Of a stretch of 64,000 bases of DNA, positions 16,256 to 24,849 are shown in pieces. Position numbers and translations under genes: made by a program. Below the pieces are notes generated by a model. The model was given only the letters and a program-made list of their open reading frames with translations. It did not search any database and was not told the DNA's origin. Origin of the DNA: Pseudomonas berkeleyensis (GTDB taxonomy: Bacteria; Pseudomonadota; Gammaproteobacteria; Pseudomonadales; Pseudomonadaceae); the NCBI RefSeq assembly GCF_014109765.1, contig NZ_CP059139.1, forward strand, positions 3,848,001 to 3,912,000, read 5' to 3'. Position 1 is the first letter of the stretch. Every line of letters begins with the position of its first letter.

Positions 16256-17427
16256 AGCGCCAGACCTTGCTGCTGATCGCCATCGTTCTGCTCGGGCTGA
16301 ACCTGCGCCCGGTGCTAGCAGCCATCGGCCCACTGCTCGACCGCATCCAGCTCGACACCGGCCTGGATCATATCGGTGCCAGCCTGCTGACCAGCCTGCC
16401 GGTCGTCATCATGGGCCTCGGCGCTCTGGCCGCCGGCCTGCTGCGCAAACGCCTGGGCGAACGCAACGGGATTCTCGTCGGCGTGCTGCTGATCGCCCTC
16501 GCCTGCCTGGCGCGCGGCGTGCTGCCCGACTCCAGCATTCTGATCGTCACCGCATTGCTGGCCGGCGCGGGGATCGCCTTCGTGCAAGCGCTTTTGCCGG
16601 GCCTGATCAAGTCGCGCTTCGCCGCAGACAGCGGCCGGCTGATCGGTTTCTACAGCTGCGCGATCATGGGTGGCGCGGCCTTCGGTGCGGCGCTGACGCC
16701 CTGGCTGGCGCAGTCGATAGGATGGTCGTGGGCACTGGCGAGCTGGACATTGCCCGCCCTGCTCGCTGCCGCACTCTGGCGCCGCGCAGCACCGCCTGAA
16801 GCCCTGGCTGCAGCAGACAACGTGCCGCATCTGGATGTCTGGCGCTCGCCCAGAGCCTGGTTGCTGATGAGCTTCTTCGGCATCGGCACCGCCGGCTACA
16901 CGTTGGTACTGGCCTGGCTGCCGCCCTACTACACCGCGCTGGGCTGGAGTGCGCAGTCCAGCGGTCTGCTGCTGGCTGCGCTGACGCTATGCGAAGTATT
17001 CGCCGGCCTGCTGGCATCGAGCCTGCTGCCGCGCTGCCCGGATCGGCGCGTGTTGCTGGGCGTGGTATTGCTTGCGCTGCTGACCGGCCTGCTCGGCCTG
17101 ATGCTCGCGCCGCTGCAATTGGTGGTGCCGATCTGCATCTTGCTGGGTATCGGCATCGGTGCGCTGTTTCCACTGTCGCTGGTGGTGGCCCAGGATCACC
17201 TGGACGACCCGCGCCAGACCGGCGACCTGCTGGCCTTCGTGCAAGGCGGCGGCTACCTGATCGCCGCCACCGCGCCATTCCTGGCAGGCCTGCTACGCCA
17301 GTACACCGCCGACCTGCGCCTGAGCTGGCTGGCAATGGCCGCCGCCACCCTGGTACTGATGGGCATGGCAACGCTGTTCAAGCCAGGCAGCGGACGCTTC
17401 CATACACGCCCTCTGCCTAAAATGTAG
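16252..17427 (+). CDS. CynX/NimT-type MFS transporter
   Basis: A 391-residue major facilitator of the CynX/NimT/YycB branch, with twelve hydrophobic segments. The opening LLGLNLRPVLAAIGPLLDRI is the hallmark of the group, named after the cyanate permease CynX and the nitroimidazole exporter NimT. The start overlaps the EamA stop by 4 bases and AGGAGG stands 8 bases upstream. Its stop codon TAG is the first part of a REP repeat beginning GTAGGGCGG, so the natural tail may have been replaced by the repeat. The substrate is unknown, possibly a small anion or drug. Confidence 0.9.
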   Translation: MKRQTLLLIAIVLLGLNLRPVLAAIGPLLDRIQLDTGLDHIGASLLTSLPVVIMGLGALAAGLLRKRLGERNGILVGVLLIALACLARGVLPDSSILIVTALLAGAGIAFVQALLPGLIKSRFAADSGRLIGFYSCAIMGGAAFGAALTPWLAQSIGWSWALASWTLPALLAAALWRRAAPPEALAAADNVPHLDVWRSPRAWLLMSFFGIGTAGYTLVLAWLPPYYTALGWSAQSSGLLLAALTLCEVFAGLLASSLLPRCPDRRVLLGVVLLALLTGLLGLMLAPLQLVVPICILLGIGIGALFPLSLVVAQDHLDDPRQTGDLLAFVQGGGYLIAATAPFLAGLLRQYTADLRLSWLAMAAATLVLMGMATLFKPGSGRFHTRPLPKM

Positions 17428-17520
17428 GGCGGACTCGGCATGTAGGGCGGACTCAGGAGCGAAGCGAACAGTCCGCCTATAAAGGCAACAAGGTGTACTG
17501 CTTCGCGAGTACACCCTACG
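17424..17520. repeat. REP palindromes on the 3' side of the RAYT gene
   Basis: This block has GTAGGGCGGACT twice, then AGCGAACAGTCCGCC. It then has the hairpin GGTGTACT-GCTTCGCG-AGTACACC (17492-17515), ending CCTACG. Compared with the copy at 18200 (GGCGTACT/AGTACGCC), C-to-T and G-to-A changes occur together, so pairing is kept. Confidence 0.8.
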
Positions 17521-17555
17521 TCTAACGTATAAGGCGTACCGACCACCCGCACGCA

Positions 17556-18089
17556 TCAATCGTCATAAAGACCTTCATCCGTCTCCGGCCCTCCCGCCCA
17601 GTCCGGCGGGTAGAGCCCGCGCTCAACCTCTCGGCAAAACGTGGAATATGGCCAGTCGCCCACTCGTTGCACCAAGCCATGCTTGAGCGGATTGATATGG
17701 ATGTAATCGAGATGACGCCTGAAGTCATCCTCATCACGGACAAGATGCTCCCAGTAACGACGCTGCCAGATACCCCGCTCACGTCGGCGTAACAGAATCT
17801 TTGAACGCCACTCATCAGCCGGCACATCACGAGAGAAAATCATCTTGATCAAACGCCAGCGCACGGCGAAATCCACGTCGCCTGGCGGAAGTTCGATGAG
17901 GCAGTGGAAGTGATCGGGCAATACCACCCAACCATGGATCTCGAACGGATGGCTACGTCGAACGATGCGCACGGCTTCGCGCAGGGTGTCGATATGACGG
18001 ACAAGCAGATCGTTGCCGTGACGAACACGCAGGGCATGAGTGAAGAAGTAGGTGCCACCTGGGCACCAGGCACGGCGATAGTTAGGCAT
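17556..18089 (-). CDS. REP-associated tyrosine transposase (RAYT, TnpA-REP)
   Basis: A 177-residue Y1 transposase of the IS200-related RAYT family, which binds and cleaves REP hairpins as single strands. The metal-binding HxH is His60-Phe-His62 in VVLPDHFHCLIELP. The catalytic tyrosine is Tyr129 in LDYIHINPLKHGLV. The opening YRRAWCPGGTYFFTHAL is typical. The gene is full length and intact. It is bracketed on both sides by REP palindromes of one family, the classical RAYT-REP arrangement. There are no terminal repeats of an insertion sequence, so it is a resident domesticated gene rather than a mobile element. Confidence 0.94.
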   Translation of the reverse strand: MPNYRRAWCPGGTYFFTHALRVRHGNDLLVRHIDTLREAVRIVRRSHPFEIHGWVVLPDHFHCLIELPPGDVDFAVRWRLIKMIFSRDVPADEWRSKILLRRRERGIWQRRYWEHLVRDEDDFRRHLDYIHINPLKHGLVQRVGDWPYSTFCREVERGLYPPDWAGGPETDEGLYDD

Positions 18090-18136
18090 GAGGCGTCGTC
18101 TTTGACGGTTCTAACGAGTAGAGCCTAGACGACAGC

Positions 18137-18228
18137 TGGACTCGGCGCGTAACGCCGGCCGCTCGTAGTGCCAGCGAACAGTCCACCTGCAAAAACCAAG
18201 GCGTACTGCTTCGCGAGTACGCCCTACG
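18137..18228. repeat. REP palindromes on the 5' side of the RAYT gene
   Basis: GGACT...AGCGAACAGTCC is followed by the hairpin GGCGTACT-GCTTCGCG-AGTACGCC (18200-18223) and CTACGG. Together with the block at 17424-17520 it flanks the RAYT gene in the same orientation. Confidence 0.8.
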
Positions 18229-18239
18229 GCCGCTGGCCG

Positions 18240-19520
18240 CTAGCGATAAACCGGGAAGCGCCGGCACAGCTCCGTCACGTCCTGGCGCACCCGGTCACGC
18301 ACTTCCATTTGCGCGTTGCCACCTACCTCGAGCGCATCCAGCACGTCGCACAGCCATCCAGCCAGGCGTCCGCATTCGGCAATGCCGAAGCCTCGCGTGG
18401 TCACGGCTGGCGTACCGATGCGCAGCCCCGAAGTCACGAACGGCGAGCGCGGGTCGTTGGGCACCGAGTTCTTGTTGGCGGTGATATGCGCATCGCTCAG
18501 CGCCGCATCCGCCTCCTTGCCGGTGTAAGGCTTGTCGGACAGGTCGATCAGCATCAGGTGGTTGTCGGTGCCACCCGAGACGATGCGATAGCCACGCTGC
18601 TGCAGCACGGCAGCCATGGCCCGGGCGTTGCTGACCACCTGGCGCTGATATGCCTTGAACTCGGGCAGCAGCGCCTCCTTGAAGGCTATCGCCTTGGCGG
18701 CGATGACGTGCATCAGCGGCCCACCCTGAATGCCCGGGAATACCGCCGAATCGAGCCGTTTGTAGAAATCCTCGCCCTGCCCCTTGGCCAGGATGATGCC
18801 GCCGCGCGGGCCGCGCAGGGTCTTGTGGGTAGTGCTGGTAACCACATGGGCATGCGGCAGCGGGCTGGGGTATTCACCGGCGGCCACCAGGCCGGCGACA
18901 TGCGCCATGTCCACCCAGAAGATCGCACCGACCTTGTCGGCGATGGCACGCATGCGCGCCCAATCCTTGTAGCGTGAATAGGCAGAGAAGCCGCCGATCA
19001 GCATCTTCGGCCGGGTCTCCAGGGCGATGCGCTCCATCTCGTCGTAGTCGATCAGGCCGGTCTCGGGGTCGAGGCCATAGGGCACAATGCGATAGTGGCG
19101 CCCGGAGAAGTTAGACGGGTTGCCATGCGTCAGGTGGCCCCCCTGCGCCAGGTTCATGCCCATCACGGTATCGCCTGGATTGGTCAACGCCAGGAATACC
19201 GCCGCATTGGCCTGGGCCCCGGCATGAGGCTGGACGTTGGCGTAGTCGCAATCGAACAACGCCTTGAGCCGCTCGATGGCCAGGCGCTCGGCCACGTCCA
19301 CATGCTCGCAACCGCTGTAGTAGCGCTTGCCTGGATAGCCTTCGGCGTACTTGTTGGTGAACACCGAGTTCTGCATCGCCATCACCAGCAGGCTGGCGTA
19401 GTTCTCCGAGGCGATCAGCTCGACGTGATCCTCCTGGCGGCCTTCTTCCTGGCGCACGGCATCGGCCAGTTCAGGGTCGAAGTCGGCCAGACTCAGGGCG
19501 GTGTCATACATAGGGGTCAT
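18240..19520 (-). CDS. glyA: Serine hydroxymethyltransferase
   Basis: A 426-residue PLP enzyme that converts serine and tetrahydrofolate to glycine and methylene-tetrahydrofolate. Family landmarks are [56 protein letters not shown], and the cofactor lysine in [16 protein letters not shown] (about residue 235). The internal ATG at codon 4 is better spaced from AGGAA (9 bases) and may be the true start. It stands downstream of other PLP genes on the same strand, but a REP block (19567-19667) lies between. Pseudomonads often keep more than one glyA, so this may be an accessory copy. Confidence 0.95.
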   Translation of the reverse strand: MTPMYDTALSLADFDPELADAVRQEEGRQEDHVELIASENYASLLVMAMQNSVFTNKYAEGYPGKRYYSGCEHVDVAERLAIERLKALFDCDYANVQPHAGAQANAAVFLALTNPGDTVMGMNLAQGGHLTHGNPSNFSGRHYRIVPYGLDPETGLIDYDEMERIALETRPKMLIGGFSAYSRYKDWARMRAIADKVGAIFWVDMAHVAGLVAAGEYPSPLPHAHVVTSTTHKTLRGPRGGIILAKGQGEDFYKRLDSAVFPGIQGGPLMHVIAAKAIAFKEALLPEFKAYQRQVVSNARAMAAVLQQRGYRIVSGGTDNHLMLIDLSDKPYTGKEADAALSDAHITANKNSVPNDPRSPFVTSGLRIGTPAVTTRGFGIAECGRLAGWLCDVLDALEVGGNAQMEVRDRVRQDVTELCRRFPVYR

Positions 19521-19566
19521 TTCCTGTGCGGGTTAAAAAATTGAGCGGTTTGTTGAACGCGCCAAA

Positions 19567-19667
19567 GGCGTACTGCTTCGTGAACGGATCGCCGCCCGGT
19601 ACGCCCTACGCGACTAGCCCCAAACACCTCGTAGGGCGAGCTCAGGAGCGCCAGCGAACAGCCCGCC
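19567..19667. repeat. REP palindromes between glyA and the argD-like gene
   Basis: This diverged copy contains GGCGTACTGCTTCGTGA...GGTACGCCCTACG, then GTAGGGCGAGCT and AGCGAACAGCCCGCC. It may separate or attenuate transcription between the two leftward genes. Confidence 0.7.
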
Positions 19668-19672
19668 AAAAC

Positions 19673-20845
19673 CTAAGCCAGCAGACGAGCTACACGCCGC
19701 GCAATGTCGTCGATCTGCTCTTCGCTGCAGATCAGCGGCGGCAGCAGGCGAATCGTGCTGTCACGGGTGACGGTGATCAGCAGGCGCTGTTCGGCCAGCG
19801 CCCTTCCCACCAGTTCCTTGCACGGGCGGTTCAGTTCGATGCCGACCATCAGCCCCTGCCCTCGGATGGCAATGACCTCGGGGTGATCGCCCAGCGTCTG
19901 CTGCAAGCGTCCGAGCAGGCGGTCACCCAGTACAGCGGCGCGCTCAGGCAGGCGCTCGCGCTGTATGATCTCGAGCACGCAGCAAGCCACCCGGCAGGCC
20001 AATGGATTGCCACCAAACGTGGAGCCATGCAGGCCCGGAGAGAACAGATCAGCCGCCGCCCCGCGCGCCAGGCAGGCGCCAATCGGCACACCGTTGCCCA
20101 GAGCCTTGGCCAGGGTCATCACGTCAGCGGTGATACCTGCATGCTGATGGCAGAACCAGGCACCGGTGCGCCCCATGCCTGACTGAATTTCATCGACCAT
20201 CAACAGCCAGCCATGCTGGTCGCACAGGGCACGCAACTCGCGCAGGTAAGTGCGGCTGGCGACACGGATACCGCCCTCGCCCTGCACCGGTTCGAGCAGT
20301 ACCGCGACGATGTCCGGATGCTGCTCGGCAGCCTGACGAACAGCTTCGATATCGTCATAGGGCACACGCACGAAGCCCTCCAGCAACGGCTCGAAACCGG
20401 CCTGCTTGGCCGGGTTTCCCGAGGCGGACAGCGTGCCGAGGGTGCGCCCATGGAAACCGTTGTCCATCACCAGAATCTTCGGCTGGGCAACGCCGCGACG
20501 CTGGCCATGCAGGCGCGCCAGCTTGAGGGCCGCCTCGTTGGCCTCAGCGCCCGAGTTGCAGAAGAAGGCACGCTGCATCCCGGTCAACGCGCACAGGCGC
20601 TCGCCCAATCGCTCTTGCCAATCGATACGGAAGACGTTGGAGGTATGCAGCAGCATCCCCGCCTGGTCGGCGATGACCGCCGCGATCTCCGGGTGAGCAT
20701 GGCCCAGGCTGGTGACGGCCACGCCAGCGATGGCATCGAGGTACTCGACGCCTTCTTCATCCCACAGCAGCGCCCCGCTGCCGCGAACGAAGGACAGCGG
20801 TTGGCGGGCATAGGCGCGCATCAGATGAGAATGGGCAGCAGGCAT
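19673..20845 (-). CDS. argD: Acetylornithine aminotransferase-like class III transaminase
   Basis: A 390-residue class III PLP aminotransferase of the acetylornithine/succinylornithine group. It opens with LLWDEEGVEYLDAIAGVAV, then GHAHPEI and FFCNSGAEANEAALKLAR. FHGRTLGTLSASG is the phosphate/aromatic loop, and LMVDEIQSGMGRTG with TLAKALGNGVPIGACLA brings the cofactor lysine. The start at 20845 is set by GAGG 8 bases ahead; the longer frame enters the yggS gene. It may be an accessory ArgD with broader amine specificity, given its cluster with yggS and a MocR regulator. The symbol reflects family, not proven substrate. Confidence 0.82.
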   Translation of the reverse strand: MPAAHSHLMRAYARQPLSFVRGSGALLWDEEGVEYLDAIAGVAVTSLGHAHPEIAAVIADQAGMLLHTSNVFRIDWQERLGERLCALTGMQRAFFCNSGAEANEAALKLARLHGQRRGVAQPKILVMDNGFHGRTLGTLSASGNPAKQAGFEPLLEGFVRVPYDDIEAVRQAAEQHPDIVAVLLEPVQGEGGIRVASRTYLRELRALCDQHGWLLMVDEIQSGMGRTGAWFCHQHAGITADVMTLAKALGNGVPIGACLARGAAADLFSPGLHGSTFGGNPLACRVACCVLEIIQRERLPERAAVLGDRLLGRLQQTLGDHPEVIAIRGQGLMVGIELNRPCKELVGRALAEQRLLITVTRDSTIRLLPPLICSEEQIDDIARRVARLLA

Positions 20846-20888
20846 GGATCGAACCTCGATTCGGGACGGTGGAAGAATGGGAAAAGCG

Positions 20889-21698
20889 TCATGGCTGTTC
20901 ATCGGATGTAGCGCCTGGCCAGTAATGGCTGTCCGGCAACGGGCGGGCGCCGAAGATCGCCTGGCCGACGCGCACCACCGTGGCGCCCTCCTCGATGGCG
21001 ATCTCGAAGTCGCCAGACATGCCCATCGACAGCGCATCCAGCTCGACGCCAGCAGGTGCGACCTGACGCAATTGGTCACGCAGGGTGCGTAAACGGATGA
21101 AGCACTGGCGCACCCGCTCGGCCTCGCTGGAGAACAGCGCCAGCGTCATCAACCCGCGTACGCGCAATGCGGAGAAGGCCGGCAGTGCCTGAAGGAAGGC
21201 CGCCACATCGTCCGGAGCCAGGCCGTACTTGCTGGCTTCGCCGGAGCTGTTGACCTGCACGAACACGTCCAGCGAACGCCCCTCGATCTGCAGGCGACGA
21301 TCCAGCGCCTCGGCCAGGCGCAGGCTGTCCAGTGCTTGGAACTCCGTGGCGAAGCGCGCCACCAGCTTGGCCTTGTTGGTTTGCAGATGGCCGATGACCG
21401 ACCATTGCAGATCGCCCAGATCCTGCATGGCCTGCCATTTACCATGCGCCTCCTGCACCTTGTTCTCGCCGAGCATCCGGCAGCCGGCGGCATAGGCCAT
21501 GCGCAGGCTGGCTTCGGGCTTGGTCTTGCTGACCGGCAGCAGGCGCACCGTGGCCGGGTCGCGATCGACACGCTGGCAAGCCGCTTCGATGCGCCGCTGC
21601 ACCTCGGCCAGGTTGTGGCGAAACGCCTCGACCGAAGCGGCCTCGGGGTAACGCCCATGGTTGTCGTGGTGAGTCGTTGTCGCGCCAGATACCGGCAT
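20889..21698 (-). CDS. yggS: YggS/PLPBP-family pyridoxal phosphate homeostasis protein
   Basis: A 269-residue PLP-binding protein with an alanine-racemase-like barrel and no known catalytic activity, which balances free PLP. The cofactor lysine is Lys58 in LLPVSKTKPEASL. Other landmarks are GENKVQEAHGKW, WSVIGHLQTNKAKL, FVQVNSSGEASKYGL and LSMGMSGDFEIAIEEGATVV. The start codon overlaps the stop of the BenE-family gene as TGATG. The extra N-terminal 20 residues compared with E. coli YggS suggest a later start is possible, but no better ribosome site was seen. Its context is a PLP-themed cluster. Confidence 0.9.
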   Translation of the reverse strand: MPVSGATTTHHDNHGRYPEAASVEAFRHNLAEVQRRIEAACQRVDRDPATVRLLPVSKTKPEASLRMAYAAGCRMLGENKVQEAHGKWQAMQDLGDLQWSVIGHLQTNKAKLVARFATEFQALDSLRLAEALDRRLQIEGRSLDVFVQVNSSGEASKYGLAPDDVAAFLQALPAFSALRVRGLMTLALFSSEAERVRQCFIRLRTLRDQLRQVAPAGVELDALSMGMSGDFEIAIEEGATVVRVGQAIFGARPLPDSHYWPGATSDEQP

Positions 21699-22939
21699 CA
21701 GTTCGCCCCCTTGTTCAAGGGCAGCTCTGCCGCCGTGGGCTGCACCGCCGGTTGCGACCAGCGGGCATTGAGCACGGCGTAAGCCAGCAAGCCGATCACC
21801 AGCCCCCAGAACGCACCACCGATACCCAGCAGGTTGATGTTGGCAGCCGCAGCCAGAAAGGTGATCAGCGATGCCTCGCGGGTCTTCGCGTCGACCATGG
21901 CGCTGGCCAGGCTGCCACCGATGGTACCAAGCAGTGCCAGGCCGGCCAGCGTACTGATGAAGGTCGCCGGAAACGCCATGAACACTGCCGCCAGGGTGAC
22001 GCCGAATACGCCGACCAGGATGTACAGCACGCCGGCGGCGATACCGGCGATCCAGCGCTTGGAGGGGTCTTCATGGGCCTCGCGCCCGGTACAGATGGCC
22101 GCAGTGATGGCGGCAAGGTTGAAGGCATGCGAGCCGAATGGCGCCATCAGCAGGGAACCGAGCCCGGTGATGGTGACGATGGGATTGGCGCTGGTGGTGA
22201 AGCCATCGTTGCGCAACACCAGCATGCCGGGCATGTATTGCCCGGTCAGGGTAATCAGGAACAGCGGTAACGCCACGCTCAGCAGCGCATTGAGCGAAAA
22301 CGCCGGCAAGGTGAACACCGGCGCCGCCAGTGTCAGGCTCACTGCCGACAGGTCGACACGCGCCTGCAACAGCAGAAAGGCCAGGCCCAGCAACAGGATG
22401 CCGACCACCGCATAACGGCCGCTGAAACGCTTGAACACCAGGTAGACGATGATCAACAACCCAGCCAGCAGCGGGTCGAGGCTGACACTGGCGAACGCAC
22501 CGATGCCGAACTGCAGCAGGATGCCCGCCAGCAAGCCAGCCGCCACGCCTGGCGGAATCAGACGGATGACCCGCTCGAACCAGCCCGACAAGCCCAGCAG
22601 GACGAAGGCCGCCGCCGAGATCAGGTAGGCACCCACGGCCTCGGCGTAAGGCGTGGTCGCCAGCGCCGTCACCAGAAATGCCGCGGCCGGCGTCGACCAG
22701 GCGGTGATGATCGGCGCTCGGGCAATCCAGCTCAGCAGGATGCCCGTCACGCCCACACCAATGGAGATCGACCACACCCAGGAAGCCGTCAGCTCAGGAC
22801 TGAGGCCTGCCACCTTGGCGGCCTGGAATACCAGGATGAAGGTACCGCCGTAGTTGACGATGACCGAGATCAGCCCCGCCACGACGGGATGGGTGAGATC
22901 GCCAAAACGGATGGACGAAGACGAAGGATTGGCAGACAT
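21698..22939 (-). CDS. BenE-family membrane transporter
   Basis: A 413-residue inner-membrane carrier of the BenE family (named for benzoate:proton symport), with about twelve hydrophobic segments. Landmarks are APIITAWSTPAAAFLVTAL, LLAGILLQFGIGAF, ILVFQAAKVAGLSPELTASW, and FGSHAFNLAAITAAICTG. The ATG at 22939 is used, as the first 16 codons of the longer frame look non-coding. There is no aromatic catabolism gene nearby. Instead it is coupled (TGATG) to yggS and diverges from a MocR regulator, so a B6 vitamer or amine-type substrate is at least as plausible as benzoate. This is inference. Confidence 0.85.
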   Translation of the reverse strand: MSANPSSSSIRFGDLTHPVVAGLISVIVNYGGTFILVFQAAKVAGLSPELTASWVWSISIGVGVTGILLSWIARAPIITAWSTPAAAFLVTALATTPYAEAVGAYLISAAAFVLLGLSGWFERVIRLIPPGVAAGLLAGILLQFGIGAFASVSLDPLLAGLLIIVYLVFKRFSGRYAVVGILLLGLAFLLLQARVDLSAVSLTLAAPVFTLPAFSLNALLSVALPLFLITLTGQYMPGMLVLRNDGFTTSANPIVTITGLGSLLMAPFGSHAFNLAAITAAICTGREAHEDPSKRWIAGIAAGVLYILVGVFGVTLAAVFMAFPATFISTLAGLALLGTIGGSLASAMVDAKTREASLITFLAAAANINLLGIGGAFWGLVIGLLAYAVLNARWSQPAVQPTAAELPLNKGAN

Positions 22940-23002
22940 GGCCTGACAAGGACTCCTGAAAGAATGGGGAGAAGGCTTGCGAGGCACCGTTATAGGCCTA
23001 GA

Positions 23003-23024
23003 ATGGCCTGATTTATCCTGCCAT
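23003..23024. promoter_or_regulatory. Candidate MocR operator in the divergent promoter
   Basis: ATGGCCTG-ATTTAT-CCTGCCAT is an imperfect 22-bp inverted repeat. The GGCCT half also occurs as a direct copy 9 bases upstream (AGGCCTAG at 22994, TGGCCTGA at 23004). MocR-type regulators often use direct and inverted repeats in such divergent promoters. Confidence 0.45.
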
Positions 23025-23047
23025 TTTTACAAAGAGATACCGACCAA

Positions 23048-24532
23048 TTGTTCAAACATGCCCAGCTCGAGTCCGTCAAAGCCTGGATCGGCGACCCAGC
23101 GCATGGCGGTCAGCCCCTGCACTTGCGCGTGCAGCGGGCGATTCGTCAGTTGATCCTCGATGGCGTACTCGATGTGGGCAAGCCATTGCCGGCATCACGT
23201 GCCCTGGCCAAATCCCTGGAGGTATCGCGCGATACGGTCGAAGCGGCCTACGGCCAGTTGCATGCAGAAGGTTTCATCGAGCGCCGCGTCGGTAGCGGCA
23301 GCTTCGTCTCGCCACGCACCCAGCGCCTGCCTGGGCGTGGCAGGGCCAGGCACACGCCATCGCGCCAGGCACCGCCACGTCTCAGCCAGCGCGGCGATGC
23401 CATGTTCGCGAACGGTGGTGTGCGCGATTTTCTGATGCCACGCCCATTCGCCCCTGGTGTGCCGGAGACGCGCAACTTTCCCCTGCAGACCTGGGAGCGC
23501 CTGCAGCGCCAGGTACTCAAGGAGTATGGCCATCAAGCGCTGCTGCACAGCCCGCCACAAGGCGTGGAGACACTGCGCCGCGCCATCGCCGACTACATCA
23601 ACCTCGAACGAGGCGCCAGCGCCACGGCAGAACGCGTGCTGATCCTCACCAGCTCGCAGCAGGCGCTGACCCTGTGCGCCACTGTGTTGCTCGATGCGGG
23701 CGAGCGCATCTTCATCGAAGACCCGGCCTACCACGGCGCACGCAAAGCCTTCGAGGCGGCCGGCCTCGAGTGCGTGCCGGTGCCGCTGGATGAACACGGC
23801 ATGCAGGTGGAGCGACTGAACCACGAGGGCGAATCCGCCAGGGCGGTGTTCCTCACCCCGTCGCACCAGTTCCCGACGGGCGCGACGCTAGCACTGGATC
23901 GCCGCCTGGCCATCATCGAATGGGCGCAGCGTCAGCAAGGCTGGATCATCGAAGACGACTACGACAGCGAATTCCACTACGCCGGCAAACCCACGGCCTG
24001 CGTGCAGGGGCTCGACCCGCACGAACGCACGATCTACATCGGCACCTTCACCAAATCGCTGTTTCCCGGCCTGCGCATCGGCTACATGGTGCTGCCGCCA
24101 CAACTGGTCGCACCCATGACCGTCGCCCGCACCCTGCTCGACGGGCACAGCGCACCGATCCCGCAGCTCACCCTCGCCCGCTTCATCGAGGGCGGTCACT
24201 TCGGCGCGCACATCCGCACCATGCGCGCCGTCTATGCCGAACGCCGCGATGTGCTGGCGCGCCTGGTGCGTGAGCACCTCAGCGAGTTCGTCGAAACTCA
24301 GGTACCCGGTGGCGGCATGCAGATGCCCTGCACGTTCATCCGCGACATCGACGAAGACGAACTGGTGGCAGCCGCACGCCAGGCCGGCATCGACCTGCTC
24401 GGGCTCAGCGCCCTGCACGCCACGCCGCAGCGCACGGCAGGCTTCCTCATGGGCTTCGCCGCCCACGCGCCGCACGAGCTGGAGCCTGCGGTGAAGAAGC
24501 TGGCCGGCCTGCTGCGTGCCAGGTGCGGTTGA
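23048..24532 (+). CDS. MocR/PdxR-type GntR regulator with aminotransferase domain
   Basis: A 494-residue fusion of a GntR winged helix (residues about 20-95: QPLHLRVQRAIRQLILDGVL and LAKSLEVSRDTVEAAYGQLH) to a fold-type I aminotransferase-like domain (about 125-490). The PLP-binding lysine is in IYIGTFTKSLFPGLRIGYMV, and the preceding IEDDYDSEFHYAG is typical of MocR proteins. Such regulators sense PLP alone or PLP with an amino compound. The start is TTG at 23048, and I found no better start. It diverges from BenE-yggS-argD and probably controls that operon. Confidence 0.92.
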   Translation: MFKHAQLESVKAWIGDPAHGGQPLHLRVQRAIRQLILDGVLDVGKPLPASRALAKSLEVSRDTVEAAYGQLHAEGFIERRVGSGSFVSPRTQRLPGRGRARHTPSRQAPPRLSQRGDAMFANGGVRDFLMPRPFAPGVPETRNFPLQTWERLQRQVLKEYGHQALLHSPPQGVETLRRAIADYINLERGASATAERVLILTSSQQALTLCATVLLDAGERIFIEDPAYHGARKAFEAAGLECVPVPLDEHGMQVERLNHEGESARAVFLTPSHQFPTGATLALDRRLAIIEWAQRQQGWIIEDDYDSEFHYAGKPTACVQGLDPHERTIYIGTFTKSLFPGLRIGYMVLPPQLVAPMTVARTLLDGHSAPIPQLTLARFIEGGHFGAHIRTMRAVYAERRDVLARLVREHLSEFVETQVPGGGMQMPCTFIRDIDEDELVAAARQAGIDLLGLSALHATPQRTAGFLMGFAAHAPHELEPAVKKLAGLLRARCG

Positions 24533-24626
24533 CATGGAAGTCAGGCAATAAAAAGGTTCATCGCATTTTTGGGGGAAATGCTTGGTTGATACCGGACTGG
24601 CAAGTTTGTGTGTTGATGCTCTGAGC

Positions 24627-24710
24627 GTAGGGTGTGGTACCGGGCCTGACATGGACAGGCGGACTGTTCGCTGGCGCTGCGAGCGGCCGGCGTCCCGGTT
24701 CGCCCTGCGA
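24627..24710. repeat. Diverged REP copy, reverse orientation
   Basis: GTAGGGTGTGGTACCGGG, then GGCGGACTGTTCGCTGGCGC and GGTTCGCCCTGCGAG. It shares the GGCGGACTGTTCGCT core, in opposite orientation, with the REP family around the RAYT gene. Confidence 0.55.
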
Positions 24711-24718
24711 GCTGAGCC

Positions 24719-24788
24719 GTAGGGTGCGCCGTGCGCACCGATTCGCCCTAGCAAGAGCGCGGTGCGCACAGCGCACAGCGCACCCTAC
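24719..24788. repeat. BIME of the GTAGGGTGCGC family
   Basis: GTAGGGTGCGCCGTGCGCACC near the left pairs with GGTGCGCACAGCGCAC...GCGCACCCTAC on the right, giving nested palindromes. An extra GCGCACA unit is duplicated on the right arm. Copies of the same design occur at 34441 and 60518. Confidence 0.75.
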
Positions 24789-24804
24789 GGGAAAGGTGGC
24801 GCCA

Positions 24805-24836
24805 ATGAAAACGCCACCCGGAGGTGGCGTTTTCAT
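24805..24836 (-). terminator. Terminator of fadD1
   Basis: A perfect 14-bp stem with loop CGGA (left arm 24805-24818 starting ATGAAAACGCC, right arm 24823-24836 ending GCGTTTTCAT). On the minus strand it follows the fadD1 stop by 13 bases and supplies a TTTT stretch inside the 3' arm. The 317-base gap 24533-24849 is filled by this hairpin and the two repeat blocks before it. Confidence 0.8.
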
Positions 24837-24849
24837 CAGCCGGCCCGAA

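Noticed and set aside
17556..18089. Insertion sequence IS200/IS605 element
   Set aside because: The protein is of the RAYT type with REP flanks. There is no TnpB, no element ends and no sign of recent insertion.
17424..19667. CRISPR-like array around the RAYT gene
   Set aside because: The repeats are spaced irregularly, form hairpins, and have no uniform spacers or cas genes; they are REP units.
21698..22939. Firm assignment as the benzoate transporter benE
   Set aside because: Family membership is clear, but the neighbours have no link with benzoate breakdown, so the symbol would overstate the evidence.
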